Shown piece after piece: positions 28,432 to 36,604 of a DNA stretch of 50,607 bases; the stretch's first letter is position 1, and each line of letters starts with the position of its first letter. Under the pieces are notes generated by a model, which saw only the letters and a list, made by a program, of their open reading frames with translations, had not been told where the DNA came from and did not search any database. Source of the stretch: Acinetobacter sp. CFCC 10889 (lineage in GTDB: Bacteria; Pseudomonadota; Gammaproteobacteria; Pseudomonadales; Moraxellaceae); assembly GCF_003268395.1 (NCBI RefSeq), contig NZ_LQXQ01000029.1, positions 1 to 50,607 of the forward strand, given 5' to 3'. The translations under genes were made by a program, and so were the position numbers.

Positions 28432-29538
28432 ATGATGCAAGAGCAAATACCACCACCATTTCCAAGTCAGGGTGGTTTAAGCCTGACCAAAAATACAGAT
28501 ATCTCATCTGAACATATCGAACCCACGCCACAATTTTCACAAGTGCATCGTTTCAAATTTCATGGCGATGCAATGGAGTATTTTGGCATTTGGATCGTGA
28601 ATATCTTACTCACCATTGTCACACTGAGTTTATATGCACCTTGGGCTAAAGTCCGCCGTTTACGTTATTTTTATGGTAATACTGAATTTTTTAGACGGCG
28701 TTTTGACTTTACAGGTATACCGAAAAAAATCCTTATTGGTCGTTTGATTGCTCTTGGGATTTATGGGGCAATTTCAGTGGTTTCACAGTACTCGATTACT
28801 GCTACACTGATTGGCTTTCTTGTTCTTTATTTGGCAGTTCCTTGGTTGATTCGTGCCACACTGCGTTTTACCGCACGGAATAGTAAATATGCCAATAGCC
28901 GTTTTTATTTTGCAGGGACAACCAAAGAAGCCTATAAAGTCTTTTTAAAATGTATCGGCATTTATATTATCAGCTTAGGTGTATTTTATCCTGTGTTGAT
29001 TTGGTTGTATAAACGTTATTGTATCAATAATTTATATGCAGGTCAGTTAAAATTTGAACTGCAAGCTGATTGGCCAGATTATATGCGTGCGGTATATATC
29101 CCGATGTTTATGTTTATGGGCATTATGTTTGTTGCTGGAATTTTTGGTGGGATATTAGGGAGTTTATCTAGCCCTGAGGTGTTTGTTGTTATTATTGGAC
29201 TTGCTTATATCGTAGGTGGATTATTCGTTTTCCCATTAATTAGCGCACGTACTTTTATCACCACATGGAATAATACGGTGATTGGGAATAGTAAATTTGC
29301 CACAGACTGCAACCAATGGCGTTTTGCATGGATTGTGGGCAGTAATTGGGTTGTTAAAATTTTGTCTTTAGGTCTCATGTCTGCTTGGGCTGCAATCCGT
29401 ATTCATCGTTATAAAGTAGATTCTCTTAGCCTTACTCTACTTGATGATCCTAATCAGATGATGAATTTAGCACAAAGTGATCATAGTGCGTTGGCAGAAG
29501 AAATTAGCGATATTTTTGACATAGATGTTTCACTTTAA
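28432..29538 (+). CDS. DUF898 (YjgN-like) membrane protein
   Basis: A 368-residue protein with a soluble N-terminus and about seven or eight membrane segments. The family marks are FKFHGDAMEYFGIWIVNILLT, SLYAPWAKVRRLRYFYGNTEF and a second copy of the domain (LGVFYPVLIWLYKRYCINNLYAG and LGLMSAWAAIRIHRYKVDSL). Function is not known. The first in-frame ATG codons are 28432 and 28435. It is 20 nt upstream of an M48 peptidase gene; this pair recurs in bacteria, which suggests a membrane quality-control or envelope function, but this is inference. Confidence 0.85.
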   Translation: MMQEQIPPPFPSQGGLSLTKNTDISSEHIEPTPQFSQVHRFKFHGDAMEYFGIWIVNILLTIVTLSLYAPWAKVRRLRYFYGNTEFFRRRFDFTGIPKKILIGRLIALGIYGAISVVSQYSITATLIGFLVLYLAVPWLIRATLRFTARNSKYANSRFYFAGTTKEAYKVFLKCIGIYIISLGVFYPVLIWLYKRYCINNLYAGQLKFELQADWPDYMRAVYIPMFMFMGIMFVAGIFGGILGSLSSPEVFVVIIGLAYIVGGLFVFPLISARTFITTWNNTVIGNSKFATDCNQWRFAWIVGSNWVVKILSLGLMSAWAAIRIHRYKVDSLSLTLLDDPNQMMNLAQSDHSALAEEISDIFDIDVSL

Positions 29539-29558
29539 TTGAATGAGCTGAAAACCAT

Positions 29559-30653
29559 ATGACACAATCTGTACAGGTCATTTTTTATGATGGTGTGGTG
29601 TCAAAACCCCACCAAGCTCAAATTTTTTCTGTAGATGAGCAGACGATACAGGTGCGTTATGGTGATCATCAGCAAGTCGTCAAACAGTATCGTTATGCGG
29701 ATATGCAGTTGATTGGAGCTTTGGGGCAACTTAAACCAGCGATCGAGTTACATGATGATGCTCGTATTGAGTTTTTGGATGATTTACCAGAATGGTTTCA
29801 TTTAGAAAGTAAAAAAGTCTATAGTTCGATTTGGAAACTTGAACGTTCTCCTACGTTAATTATATTTAGTGTGGTTTTTGTGGTGTTTTTTGGCTTTGCC
29901 TTAGTGAAATGGGGGATTCCAACAGCTTCACATTATATTGCTTATCAATTGCCTGAAAACAGCATGGAACGTTTAGGTGATGAAGCTGAAAATTATCTGA
30001 ATAAGTATTATACAGAACCAAGTCAATTGGCAAAAGGACAGCAAGAACAGATTCGTAAGCAGTATATTGAAAAAATTGCAGAAGGTCGCCCTGCAAGAGT
30101 ATTGTTTAGAAAGGGTACTGGTTTAGGTGCAAATGCTTTGGCATTGCCCAATAATACTATTATTGTCACAGATGAATTGGTTGAACTTGCACATAGTGAT
30201 CAGGAGATTTTAGGTGTACTGGCGCATGAGCAAGGGCATTTGATTGAGCGTCATAGCTTACAGCAAGGCTTATCGAGCTTGGGAATGAGTGCATTGTATA
30301 TTGCGATTACAGGGGATAGTTCTGACCTTTTTAGTTCACTGCCTGCGGCAATGTTGAGTGCAAAATATTCTCGTAAATTTGAACAACAGGCGGACTTATA
30401 TGCTTTAAAACTCATGGATCGGAAAGGCATAGAAGTTACACATTTCGCTAATTTCTTACAGCGTTTAAATGAGGAATATGAAAAAGAAAATAGCGAGACG
30501 GATAAAGAAAACTCTGAAAAAGCACAAAAAAATACGGATGAATCGAAAGAAGGTTCAAAGCTAGATCGTATTTTTGAAGTATTTGAATCACATCCTGCCA
30601 TAGACGAACGGATTCAAATGGTACGTGATTTTGAAAAACAGCAGAAAAAATAA
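29559..30653 (+). CDS. M48-family metallopeptidase
   Basis: A 364-residue membrane-anchored zinc peptidase. A single membrane segment lies at about 98-117; the catalytic domain follows, with HEQGH at 223-227 (zinc ligands His223 and His227, catalytic Glu224) and a third ligand Glu275 in SRKFEQQADLYAL. A Glu/Lys/Ser-rich linker near residues 305-340 precedes a short tail with HPAIDERIQMV, a motif common in M48 (HtpX/BepA) proteins. Likely paired with the DUF898 protein upstream. Substrates are unknown; BepA-type outer-membrane quality control is one possibility. Confidence 0.87.
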   Translation: MTQSVQVIFYDGVVSKPHQAQIFSVDEQTIQVRYGDHQQVVKQYRYADMQLIGALGQLKPAIELHDDARIEFLDDLPEWFHLESKKVYSSIWKLERSPTLIIFSVVFVVFFGFALVKWGIPTASHYIAYQLPENSMERLGDEAENYLNKYYTEPSQLAKGQQEQIRKQYIEKIAEGRPARVLFRKGTGLGANALALPNNTIIVTDELVELAHSDQEILGVLAHEQGHLIERHSLQQGLSSLGMSALYIAITGDSSDLFSSLPAAMLSAKYSRKFEQQADLYALKLMDRKGIEVTHFANFLQRLNEEYEKENSETDKENSEKAQKNTDESKEGSKLDRIFEVFESHPAIDERIQMVRDFEKQQKK

Positions 30654-30706
30654 CGCTATTTGAAGGCGTTGCTTTAAGTGGCTATTTTATTCTGCAATCC
30701 AACATC

Positions 30707-30740
30707 GCAACATCGAGTGAGGTTTTAAGCTTGATGTTGC
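30707..30740. other. inverted repeat between the M48 and DUF2218 genes
   Basis: GCAACATCGAG (30707-30717) pairs with CTTGATGTTGC (30730-30740) with one G-T wobble, loop 12 nt. It covers the end of the minus-strand gene and lies where two genes converge. No T-run, so its terminating role is uncertain. Confidence 0.4.
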
Positions 30741-31003
30741 CACTCCACCGTAAATTCTTGCTGTGCCATTCGATTTAAATGTTCAACAATCACATGCTGT
30801 AAATGAGCATCATCTTCTTGCGTGGTCTCTAATTCGACAATAAGACCATCTATGTGTGGACGTAAAATCACAGTCGCATCAGGCATGAAAATACTGAATT
30901 GCTCATCTGTTTCAGCCACTTCAAATTTGTGTTTCCAATGATTCAATAAACGTTTGGCAATGCGTTTTGCATCATCAGTTTGAATAGTTGTATTGCTTTT
31001 CAT
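30725..31003 (-). CDS. DUF2218 family protein
   Basis: A 92-residue soluble protein I recall as a DUF2218 member: SNTTIQTDDAKRIAKRLLNHWKHKFEV, ATVILRPHIDGLIVELET and VEHLNRMAQQEFTVEWQ. Members are sometimes found near siderophore-related genes in other bacteria, but here no iron genes are adjacent, so no role can be assigned. I chose ATG 31003, 9 nt from AGGAG; ATG 31009 would leave only 3 nt. It converges with the M48 gene. Confidence 0.75.
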   Translation of the reverse strand: MKSNTTIQTDDAKRIAKRLLNHWKHKFEVAETDEQFSIFMPDATVILRPHIDGLIVELETTQEDDAHLQHVIVEHLNRMAQQEFTVEWQHQA

Positions 31004-31192
31004 TCTCATTTACTCCTGAGCCCACTTAAAACTAGCAAAAAAATATGGCTCAGGCTGTTATTTAAATAGAACGCTTCGTTGCATTATTGCAATGCCAATC
31101 ATGGCTTGGACGATTTATCGCAGGCTTTCAGCAAAGTTCAGTTAGAAATTTGCTATAATTGAGAAAATCCATATTTCAAGCCAGGTTGATCC

Positions 31193-31879
31193 ATGTCCAA
31201 GCCATTTTTAATTGCACCCTCTATTTTATCTGCTGATTTTGCTCGTTTGGGTGAAGAGGTTGACAATGTATTAGCCGCAGGTGCAGATGTTGTGCATTTT
31301 GATGTGATGGATAACCACTATGTACCGAACTTAACTTTTGGTGCTGGTATATGTAAGGCATTGAAAAAATATGGTATTCAAGCACCAATTGATGTGCATC
31401 TCATGGTTTCACCTGTAGATCGTATGATCGGTGATTTCCTCGAAGCAGGTGCGGATATTATTACTTTCCATCCTGAAGCAACACATCATATCGATCGTTC
31501 TTTGCAATTGATCAAAGATGGTGGCGCAAAAGCAGGTTTAGTTTTTAACCCTGCAACACCTTTGCATTACCTGGACTATGTTTTAGACAAAGTTGATCAA
31601 GTACTGTTGATGAGTGTGAACCCTGGTTTTGGTGGGCAAAAATTCATTCCTGGCACTTTGGATAAATTACGTCAGGCACGTAAAATCATTGATGCCTCAG
31701 GTCGTGATATTCGTTTGGAAGTCGATGGTGGCGTAACACCGGCCAATATCCGTGAAATTGCAGAAGCGGGTGCAGATATGTTTGTGGCAGGTTCAGCGAT
31801 TTTTGGTAAGCCTGATTATAAAGCGGTGATTGATGAAATGCGTGCTGAATTGGCATTGGCAGGTTCACAGAAGGCTTAG
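31193..31879 (+). CDS. rpe: Ribulose-phosphate 3-epimerase
   Basis: Interconverts ribulose-5-phosphate and xylulose-5-phosphate in the pentose phosphate pathway. The 228 residues follow the TIM-barrel pattern with [34 protein letters not shown] (metal-binding His and Asp), [20 protein letters not shown] and [12 protein letters not shown] (catalytic Asp). CAGG precedes ATG 31193 by 7 nt. It is transcribed alone and is followed by the DnaA-box-like array and a terminator. Confidence 0.96.
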   Translation: MSKPFLIAPSILSADFARLGEEVDNVLAAGADVVHFDVMDNHYVPNLTFGAGICKALKKYGIQAPIDVHLMVSPVDRMIGDFLEAGADIITFHPEATHHIDRSLQLIKDGGAKAGLVFNPATPLHYLDYVLDKVDQVLLMSVNPGFGGQKFIPGTLDKLRQARKIIDASGRDIRLEVDGGVTPANIREIAEAGADMFVAGSAIFGKPDYKAVIDEMRAELALAGSQKA

Positions 31880-31894
31880 ACTTTTACACAATAA

Positions 31895-31967
31895 TATGGA
31901 TAAAATTGTGGATAAGTTTGAAGATAACTATATGGATAACTGTGTAGATAAGCTTGCTGATAAACTG
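31895..31967 (+). repeat. six-unit 12-bp array of DnaA-box-like sequences
   Basis: GATAA starts at 31899, 31911, 31923, 31935, 31947 and 31959, an exact 12-bp spacing. The second unit, TGTGGATAA at 31907-31915, is a perfect match to the DnaA box TTATCCACA read on the other strand; units 1 and 4 (TATGGATAA) differ by one base, unit 5 (TGTAGATAA) by one, others by more. The array would also translate as a 27-codon ORF (MDKIVDKFEDNY...) but has no ribosome site. Whether DnaA binds is untested. Confidence 0.6.
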
Positions 31968-32022
31968 TTTATAGTTTAAGCAAAATAAGATCAATTGCTT
32001 ATGACTTATACAAAATAAGTTT

Positions 32023-32050
32023 AAAAAGAGTCCAAACGGGCTCTTTTTTT
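32023..32050 (+). terminator. terminator after rpe
   Basis: AAAAAGAGTCC (32023-32033) pairs with GGGCTCTTTTT (32038-32048) with one T-G wobble, loop AAAC, then T. Between it and the next gene (32051-32303) I see only AT-rich spacer that must hold the copper operon promoter; no clear operator was found. Confidence 0.88.
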
Positions 32051-32303
32051 AATTTAAATATCAAGAAAATTGCTGTTTTATTTTTAATCTGTATTTTACA
32101 AACATGCTGTTTGATTATTAGGCGCTAAATACTGACAGGATAAGCGGTTGATGATTTTTCATTGGCATAATTTACTTTATAAATGATTTTGTATGAATAC
32201 AGTTTTAGACTTTAAATATGTATTGAATGTCATTGCGCTATTTGCTACTCCTCAAATTATTGGGTATGCTAAAACAAGTTAATTCTCACTTGATTGATGG
32301 ATC

Positions 32304-32795
32304 ATGTTCACACAACTCTGCAAACAGGCTTGGTTTGTTTGTCTTATGGTTTTTGCCATAGGGTGGAGTGGTGTATCTGTTGCTTCTGTAAAAACCATGC
32401 AGATCAGTATGCAAATGCAACATCAAGAGATGCAACTGAATCAAACCCAAAATCTGCAAAATACACACCATGCAACGCTGATGCAAAATATGTCAGTACA
32501 GGATATGAAGCAGCATTGTGCAGATTTGGAAGCGCAGAATCAGCAGAACGATGACTCTGAACAGAATCTAACGGATTGTCATAAGCAACTGATTCAATCT
32601 CAGCACATACAACATGCGGATTGTCAAAACTGTGCTTTATTCTCCTGTCAGTCCTCAATTGTTTGGTTCAATACTGACATTCCAAAATTGAGTGTTCCGC
32701 AAGATCATCTCGAACAAAATCCTCTACAAATTCATTACCAAGCACAGCATCTCGCAGGGCATTGGCAAGAAATTCTACGTCCTCCAAAAGCTTAA
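32304..32795 (+). CDS. CopL-like / DUF2946-like copper-associated protein
   Basis: A 163-residue exported or membrane protein: hydrophobic residues 8-28 after MFTQLCKQAW, then a Met/Gln/His-rich stretch (MQISMQMQHQEMQLNQTQNL) and a late HADCQNCALFSC motif that could bind metal. Small Cys/His proteins of the CopL/DUF2946 type precede copA in other bacteria and are needed for copper-dependent expression, so I suggest the same role here. Homology is weak and inferred from position and composition. It lies 54 nt upstream of copA, with a promoter region of about 250 bp before it. Confidence 0.6.
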   Translation: MFTQLCKQAWFVCLMVFAIGWSGVSVASVKTMQISMQMQHQEMQLNQTQNLQNTHHATLMQNMSVQDMKQHCADLEAQNQQNDDSEQNLTDCHKQLIQSQHIQHADCQNCALFSCQSSIVWFNTDIPKLSVPQDHLEQNPLQIHYQAQHLAGHWQEILRPPKA

Positions 32796-32849
32796 CCAAT
32801 TTCCCGAAGCATTATTTTTTTAAATAAATTCAGAAATTAAGGTTGAGTT

Positions 32850-34709
32850 ATGTCTATTCAATTTTCAAAAGGCATCGTCGTCGCTGTTGCTTTATTCTCG
32901 TCTACTTGGGGCTTTGCAGCAGTCAAGGAATATCATCTGACCATTGATGAAGGAATGGTCAATGTCACAGGTAAATCTCTAAAACGCATTACTGTAAATG
33001 GTCAGTTTCCTGCGCCTTTGCTCGAATTTGAGGAAGGTGATGATGCAGTCATTCATGTACATAACAATTTAAAAAATCAGGATTCTTCGATTCATTGGCA
33101 CGGCTTGTTATTACCTGGTTTGATGGATGGAGTACCAGGATTTAACGGTTTTAATGGCATTAAACCGAAAGGCGATTTTGTCTATAAATTCAAAGTGCGT
33201 CAAAGCGGAACTTACTGGTATCACGCGCATTCCAAAGGTCAGGAACAGGACGGTTTATACGGTGCTTTGGTGATTTATCCAAAGGACAAGAAACCACTTT
33301 CTGAGCATGAAAAAACTGAGCGTGACTATGTGGTGATGCTGTCGGATTTCCATGAAAAAACCAGCGACCAGATTCAAAAAGACCTGAAAATTTCCGCTGA
33401 ATATTATCAGGATCAGCGTGAAACTTTGGGCGATGTGTGGAAGCAAGTGAAACGTGATGGTTTAAAAGCCACTTGGTCTGATCGCAAAATGTGGAATCAG
33501 ATGCGCATGTTAAAAACCGACATGTCTGATGTCACGGGTTATACATTCCTGATCAATGGTAAAACGCCTGAGCAGAACTGGACAGGCATGTTTAAGCCGA
33601 ATGAAAAAGTGCGTCTGCGTTTTATCAATGCCTCTGCGATGTCATTCTTTGATGTGCGCATTCCAAACCTGAAAATGACAGTGGTCGGTGCAGATGGTCA
33701 GCCTGTGAAACCTGTACCTGTGGATGAGTTCCGTATTGGTACGGCAGAAACTTACGATGTCGTGGTTGAGCCAAAGACAGGGCATTATCAGATCGAAGCA
33801 GAGTCGATTGACCGTTCAGGTTTTGCCATTGGCACATTGCACAATGAATTGACGCCACAATCGCATGGTATTCACATGCCACAAGCACGTCCTCGTGCCA
33901 TTTTAACTATGGATGATATGGGGCATGGTACTGAACATGCAGGTATGGATCATTCAAAAATGGATCATTCACAGATGAACCACGGTGCAATGCAAAGTAT
34001 GGATCACTCAAAGATGAATCATGGTGCAATGCAAGGCATGGATCATTCGAAGATGGATCATGGCGAAATGCAGGGGATGGATCATTCACAACATCAAATG
34101 CCTGCAGCAAAAACAGCGCAAAAATCTGATGCAGTTGTAGAGGGCTGGGCAAATGCTGCAACGCCACAAGGTGATAAAGCTCTGCAATACAGTGATTTAA
34201 AATCGTTAACCCCACAGTCTGATACCCGTGAAGCGACAAGTGAATTGGTTGTTCGTTTGGGCGGTACGATGGAGCGTTATATCTGGACAATTAATGGTAA
34301 AAAATTCAGCGATGCAGAGCCATTAAAAGTGAAATATGGCGAGCGCATCCGAATCAAATTTATCAATGACAGCATGATGGCACATCCAATGCATTTACAT
34401 GGCATGTTTATGCAACTGGAAAATGGTCAGCCTGCGGTGGATATGCCGAACAAACACACCATCGTTGTGCCACCTGCCAAAACTGTGACGGCACTACTCA
34501 CTGCGGATGAATTGGGTGAATGGGCAATTCACTGTCACCTGTTGTATCACATGAGCGCAGGCATGATGAATAAATTGATCGTTGCCAATGTTTCAGAGGG
34601 TGAAACGACCACGACACCAATTCAAAAAAATACTTCAAATAGCCAAACAAGTAATGTAGATAAAAGCAGCAATGCAGTACAGCAAGGAGATCAACATGCA
34701 CATCACTAA
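32850..34709 (+). CDS. copA: Copper resistance multicopper oxidase CopA
   Basis: A 619-residue periplasmic multicopper oxidase that oxidises Cu(I) and protects the envelope. Copper ligands appear in SSIHWHGLLLPG, TYWYHAHSKGQ, HPMHLHGMF and the type 1 site AIHCHLLYHMSAGMM. A Met/His repeat region (33946-34095, units like MDHSKM and MNHGAM) may bind or store copper. The N-terminus, MSIQFSKGIVVAVALFSSTW, is Sec-like; the twin-arginine motif expected for CopA is not visible, unusual for a cofactor-loaded enzyme. AAGG is 7 nt before ATG 32850. It overlaps the next gene by 14 nt. Confidence 0.95.
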   Translation: MSIQFSKGIVVAVALFSSTWGFAAVKEYHLTIDEGMVNVTGKSLKRITVNGQFPAPLLEFEEGDDAVIHVHNNLKNQDSSIHWHGLLLPGLMDGVPGFNGFNGIKPKGDFVYKFKVRQSGTYWYHAHSKGQEQDGLYGALVIYPKDKKPLSEHEKTERDYVVMLSDFHEKTSDQIQKDLKISAEYYQDQRETLGDVWKQVKRDGLKATWSDRKMWNQMRMLKTDMSDVTGYTFLINGKTPEQNWTGMFKPNEKVRLRFINASAMSFFDVRIPNLKMTVVGADGQPVKPVPVDEFRIGTAETYDVVVEPKTGHYQIEAESIDRSGFAIGTLHNELTPQSHGIHMPQARPRAILTMDDMGHGTEHAGMDHSKMDHSQMNHGAMQSMDHSKMNHGAMQGMDHSKMDHGEMQGMDHSQHQMPAAKTAQKSDAVVEGWANAATPQGDKALQYSDLKSLTPQSDTREATSELVVRLGGTMERYIWTINGKKFSDAEPLKVKYGERIRIKFINDSMMAHPMHLHGMFMQLENGQPAVDMPNKHTIVVPPAKTVTALLTADELGEWAIHCHLLYHMSAGMMNKLIVANVSEGETTTTPIQKNTSNSQTSNVDKSSNAVQQGDQHAHH

Positions 34710-35049
34710 GTTATTTTCAAAAGCTGTATTGCTAAGTTCGCTATTTTTAATCAGTGCTTGGACGATGGCACATGAAGGACATACACATGGTATGCAACAT
34801 GCTGAACATCAGCATATGCCGAACCATCAAATGCCAAATCAGCAAATGCCACAAGGTCATGTGGTGAGTCATGCAACCATGTCAGAAGCAGAATGTACAC
34901 AACATCGTCAGGGTGAGCATGCGCATATGAGCAATGCTGAACATGTAACACATTGCAAAACAGCTCAACCTAAAAATCAAGCGGATCAAAAAGGCTCAAC
35001 TGATACGAAAAGCCAAGACTTAAAAGGAGATAATCATGCACATCATTAA
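34696..35049 (+). CDS. His/Met-rich periplasmic protein, copB 5'-end paralogue
   Basis: A 117-residue exported protein. Its signal peptide, MHITKLFSKAVLLSSLFLIS, and the first mature residues (AHEGHTHG) closely match those of CopB (MHIIKLFPKTVLASSLFLVS, AHEGHHS). The rest is low-complexity His/Met/Gln-rich sequence likely to bind copper, with no fold recognised. ATG 34696 has AAGGAG 6 nt upstream and overlaps copA by 14 nt; the gene overlaps copB by exactly the same 14 nt. I read it as a duplicated and diverged 5' part of copB, now a separate small copper-binding protein. Confidence 0.75.
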   Translation: MHITKLFSKAVLLSSLFLISAWTMAHEGHTHGMQHAEHQHMPNHQMPNQQMPQGHVVSHATMSEAECTQHRQGEHAHMSNAEHVTHCKTAQPKNQADQKGSTDTKSQDLKGDNHAHH

Positions 35050-35971
35050 GTTATTTCCAAAAACAGTATTGGCAAGTTCGTTATTTTTAGTCAGTGCTTG
35101 GGCTGTGGCACATGAAGGGCATCATTCAGATACATCGACTGAAACCCAAACGACAGCGATGCCTGCAATGAACCATTCACAGATGAATCATGAAAATATG
35201 AATCACGCATCTATGAATCATGGCGCAATGGATCATTCACAACATCAGCAAAAAGCAGTTTCTGCTACAGATCACACTGCCCATCAAGGGCATGATCACC
35301 GCAAAGAACACGGTGCGCAAATTTATGCGGTGACCACCGTAGATAATAAATGGTTGCTCAATGAAGATGGCAAGGGTGCTTTAAAGTCTGAAATAGAAAC
35401 TCGAATTGGGACAGATGAAAATAAGATTTTCCTGAAAGCGCATATCGATAAGCATGAATCACACGATGCTGAATATGACTTTAAAATGCTCTACAGTCGC
35501 ATGATCTCTGATTTTTGGGATGCACAGATTGGTGCACGCTATCGTGTGGAAAAAGTTGAACGTGATCAGAGAGGTACTGATACAGAAGAAAAACTGGATG
35601 GTGTGATTGGCTTGCATGGTATGGCACCGTATTTTTTTGAAACCGATGCTTATCTCTATGTAGGTGAGGACAATTATTCAGGCTTTAGTCTGGAAACTGA
35701 ACGTGATTTATTGCTGACGCAGAAGTTGATTTTTCAACCGTATTTGAATGTCGATGTCGTATTTTCAGACGAGTCTAAATATGCCAAAAAATCAGGTCTG
35801 AGTGGCGTGACAGCAGGTATTGAAACCCGTTATGAGATCAGTAAAAAAGTCATGCCGTATATTGATATTGCTTATGAATATTCAAAAGGTAATGATGCAA
35901 CGCCGTGGCAAGTGGAAAGCGATTCTGAAAAGGGTTGGCTTTATGGTGCAGGGGTCAGGTTTAAGTTTTAA
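35036..35971 (+). CDS. copB: Copper resistance protein B (outer membrane)
   Basis: A 311-residue outer-membrane protein of the CopB family, predicted to bind or extrude copper together with CopA. It has a signal peptide cleaved near AVA, a Met/His-rich stretch (MNHSQMNHENMNHASMNHGAM), then a beta-barrel part: AQIYAVTTVDNKWLLNEDG, YDFKMLYSRMISDFWDAQIGARYR, APYFFETDAYLYVGED, and a terminal phenylalanine (GVRFKF) as expected for barrel insertion. AAGGAG precedes the ATG, which overlaps the preceding small gene by 14 nt. A strong terminator follows. No copper-responsive regulator is in the window. Confidence 0.93.
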   Translation: MHIIKLFPKTVLASSLFLVSAWAVAHEGHHSDTSTETQTTAMPAMNHSQMNHENMNHASMNHGAMDHSQHQQKAVSATDHTAHQGHDHRKEHGAQIYAVTTVDNKWLLNEDGKGALKSEIETRIGTDENKIFLKAHIDKHESHDAEYDFKMLYSRMISDFWDAQIGARYRVEKVERDQRGTDTEEKLDGVIGLHGMAPYFFETDAYLYVGEDNYSGFSLETERDLLLTQKLIFQPYLNVDVVFSDESKYAKKSGLSGVTAGIETRYEISKKVMPYIDIAYEYSKGNDATPWQVESDSEKGWLYGAGVRFKF

Positions 35972-36005
35972 ACCTGAACTTTGATGTTTTAAATAATGTA
36001 CTATT

Positions 36006-36037
36006 TTAGGGCTTTTATAATTAAAGCCCTAATTTTT
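36006..36037 (+). terminator. terminator after copB
   Basis: TTAGGGCTTT (36006-36015) pairs with AAAGCCCTAA (36023-36032), loop 7 nt, followed by five T. It closes the copper operon before the riboswitch. Confidence 0.88.
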
Positions 36038-36110
36038 ATAGGTGTATTTTGGGTCAAGTTTTGTAAATCATGCCCAAATATGTCGCAAATAAGTTAGTAT
36101 TTAATCATTC

Positions 36111-36207
36111 AGTGGAGGAACGACCTCCCTTAGTGCTTTATTTCTAAAAACTGCACCAAGAAAAATCGTCAGGACGACCTGACTCTAATTAAAATTTGGA
36201 GGTCGTC
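36111..36207 (+). promoter_or_regulatory. guanidine-II (mini-ykkC) riboswitch
   Basis: Two hairpins with the diagnostic ACGA loop precede the exporter gene. The second is perfect: GTCAGG (36168-36173), loop ACGA, CCTGAC (36178-36183). The first is GGAGG (36114-36118), loop AACGA, CCTCC (36124-36128), with one base more than the canonical tetraloop. The linker is 39 nt. The ribosome site GGAGGTCGT (36198-36206) is complementary over 9 nt to 36120-36128, and AGGTCGTC (36200-36207) over 8 nt to 36173-36180. In known guanidine-II switches ligand stabilises the hairpins and frees the ribosome site; the same logic fits here. Confidence 0.87.
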
Positions 36208-36525
36208 ATGGCTTGGATCGTTCTTATTTTTGCAGGTGTCTTTGAAATCGTTTGGGCATATACCATGAAAATGTCCGAGGGTTTCACCAAGCTCACACCG
36301 AGCATTATCACTATATTTTTCATGATCTTAAGTTTTGGTCTTTTGGCGTATGCGATGAAAACATTGCCGTTGGGGACTGCCTATACCATCTGGACAGGAA
36401 TCGGCGCGATTGGTTCATTTCTGGTCGGGATCTTTATTTTAGGTGAGCCAACCTCTGCCATGCGTATGCTTGCTGCGGTTTTGATCATTTCAGGTTTGGT
36501 ATTGATGAAACTCTCATCTTCATAA
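36208..36525 (+). CDS. gdx: Guanidinium exporter, SMR family (Gdx/SugE), copy 1
   Basis: A 105-residue four-helix small multidrug resistance protein of the Gdx (SugE) type, which exports guanidinium in exchange for protons as an antiparallel dimer. The essential Glu13 is in FAGVFEIVWAYTMK; SEGFTKLTPS, TLPLGTAYTIWTGIGAIGS and GEPTSAMRM are typical. The riboswitch upstream supports a guanidinium substrate. ATG 36208 directly follows the riboswitch-linked ribosome site; a TTG at 36196 is less likely. A terminator-like hairpin separates it from a close paralogue. Confidence 0.93.
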   Translation: MAWIVLIFAGVFEIVWAYTMKMSEGFTKLTPSIITIFFMILSFGLLAYAMKTLPLGTAYTIWTGIGAIGSFLVGIFILGEPTSAMRMLAAVLIISGLVLMKLSSS

Positions 36526-36550
36526 GTTTCTAAATTTAAATCAATTTTCG

Positions 36551-36585
36551 AACAGTAAGGTTGAAGCATTCACCTTACTGTTTTT
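36551..36585 (+). terminator. terminator/attenuator between the two SMR genes
   Basis: AACAGTAAGG (36551-36560) pairs with CCTTACTGTT (36573-36582), with a further inner TGAA/TTCA pairing, followed by T at 36581-36585. It may lower transcription of the second exporter and ogt relative to the first gene. Confidence 0.75.
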
Positions 36586-36604
36586 CTGATGTGAGGAATA
36601 GATT

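Noticed and set aside
31896..31979. A 27-codon ORF (MDKIVDKFEDNY...) downstream of rpe
   Set aside because: It follows entirely from the 12-bp repeat, and there is no ribosome site; treated as repeat DNA.
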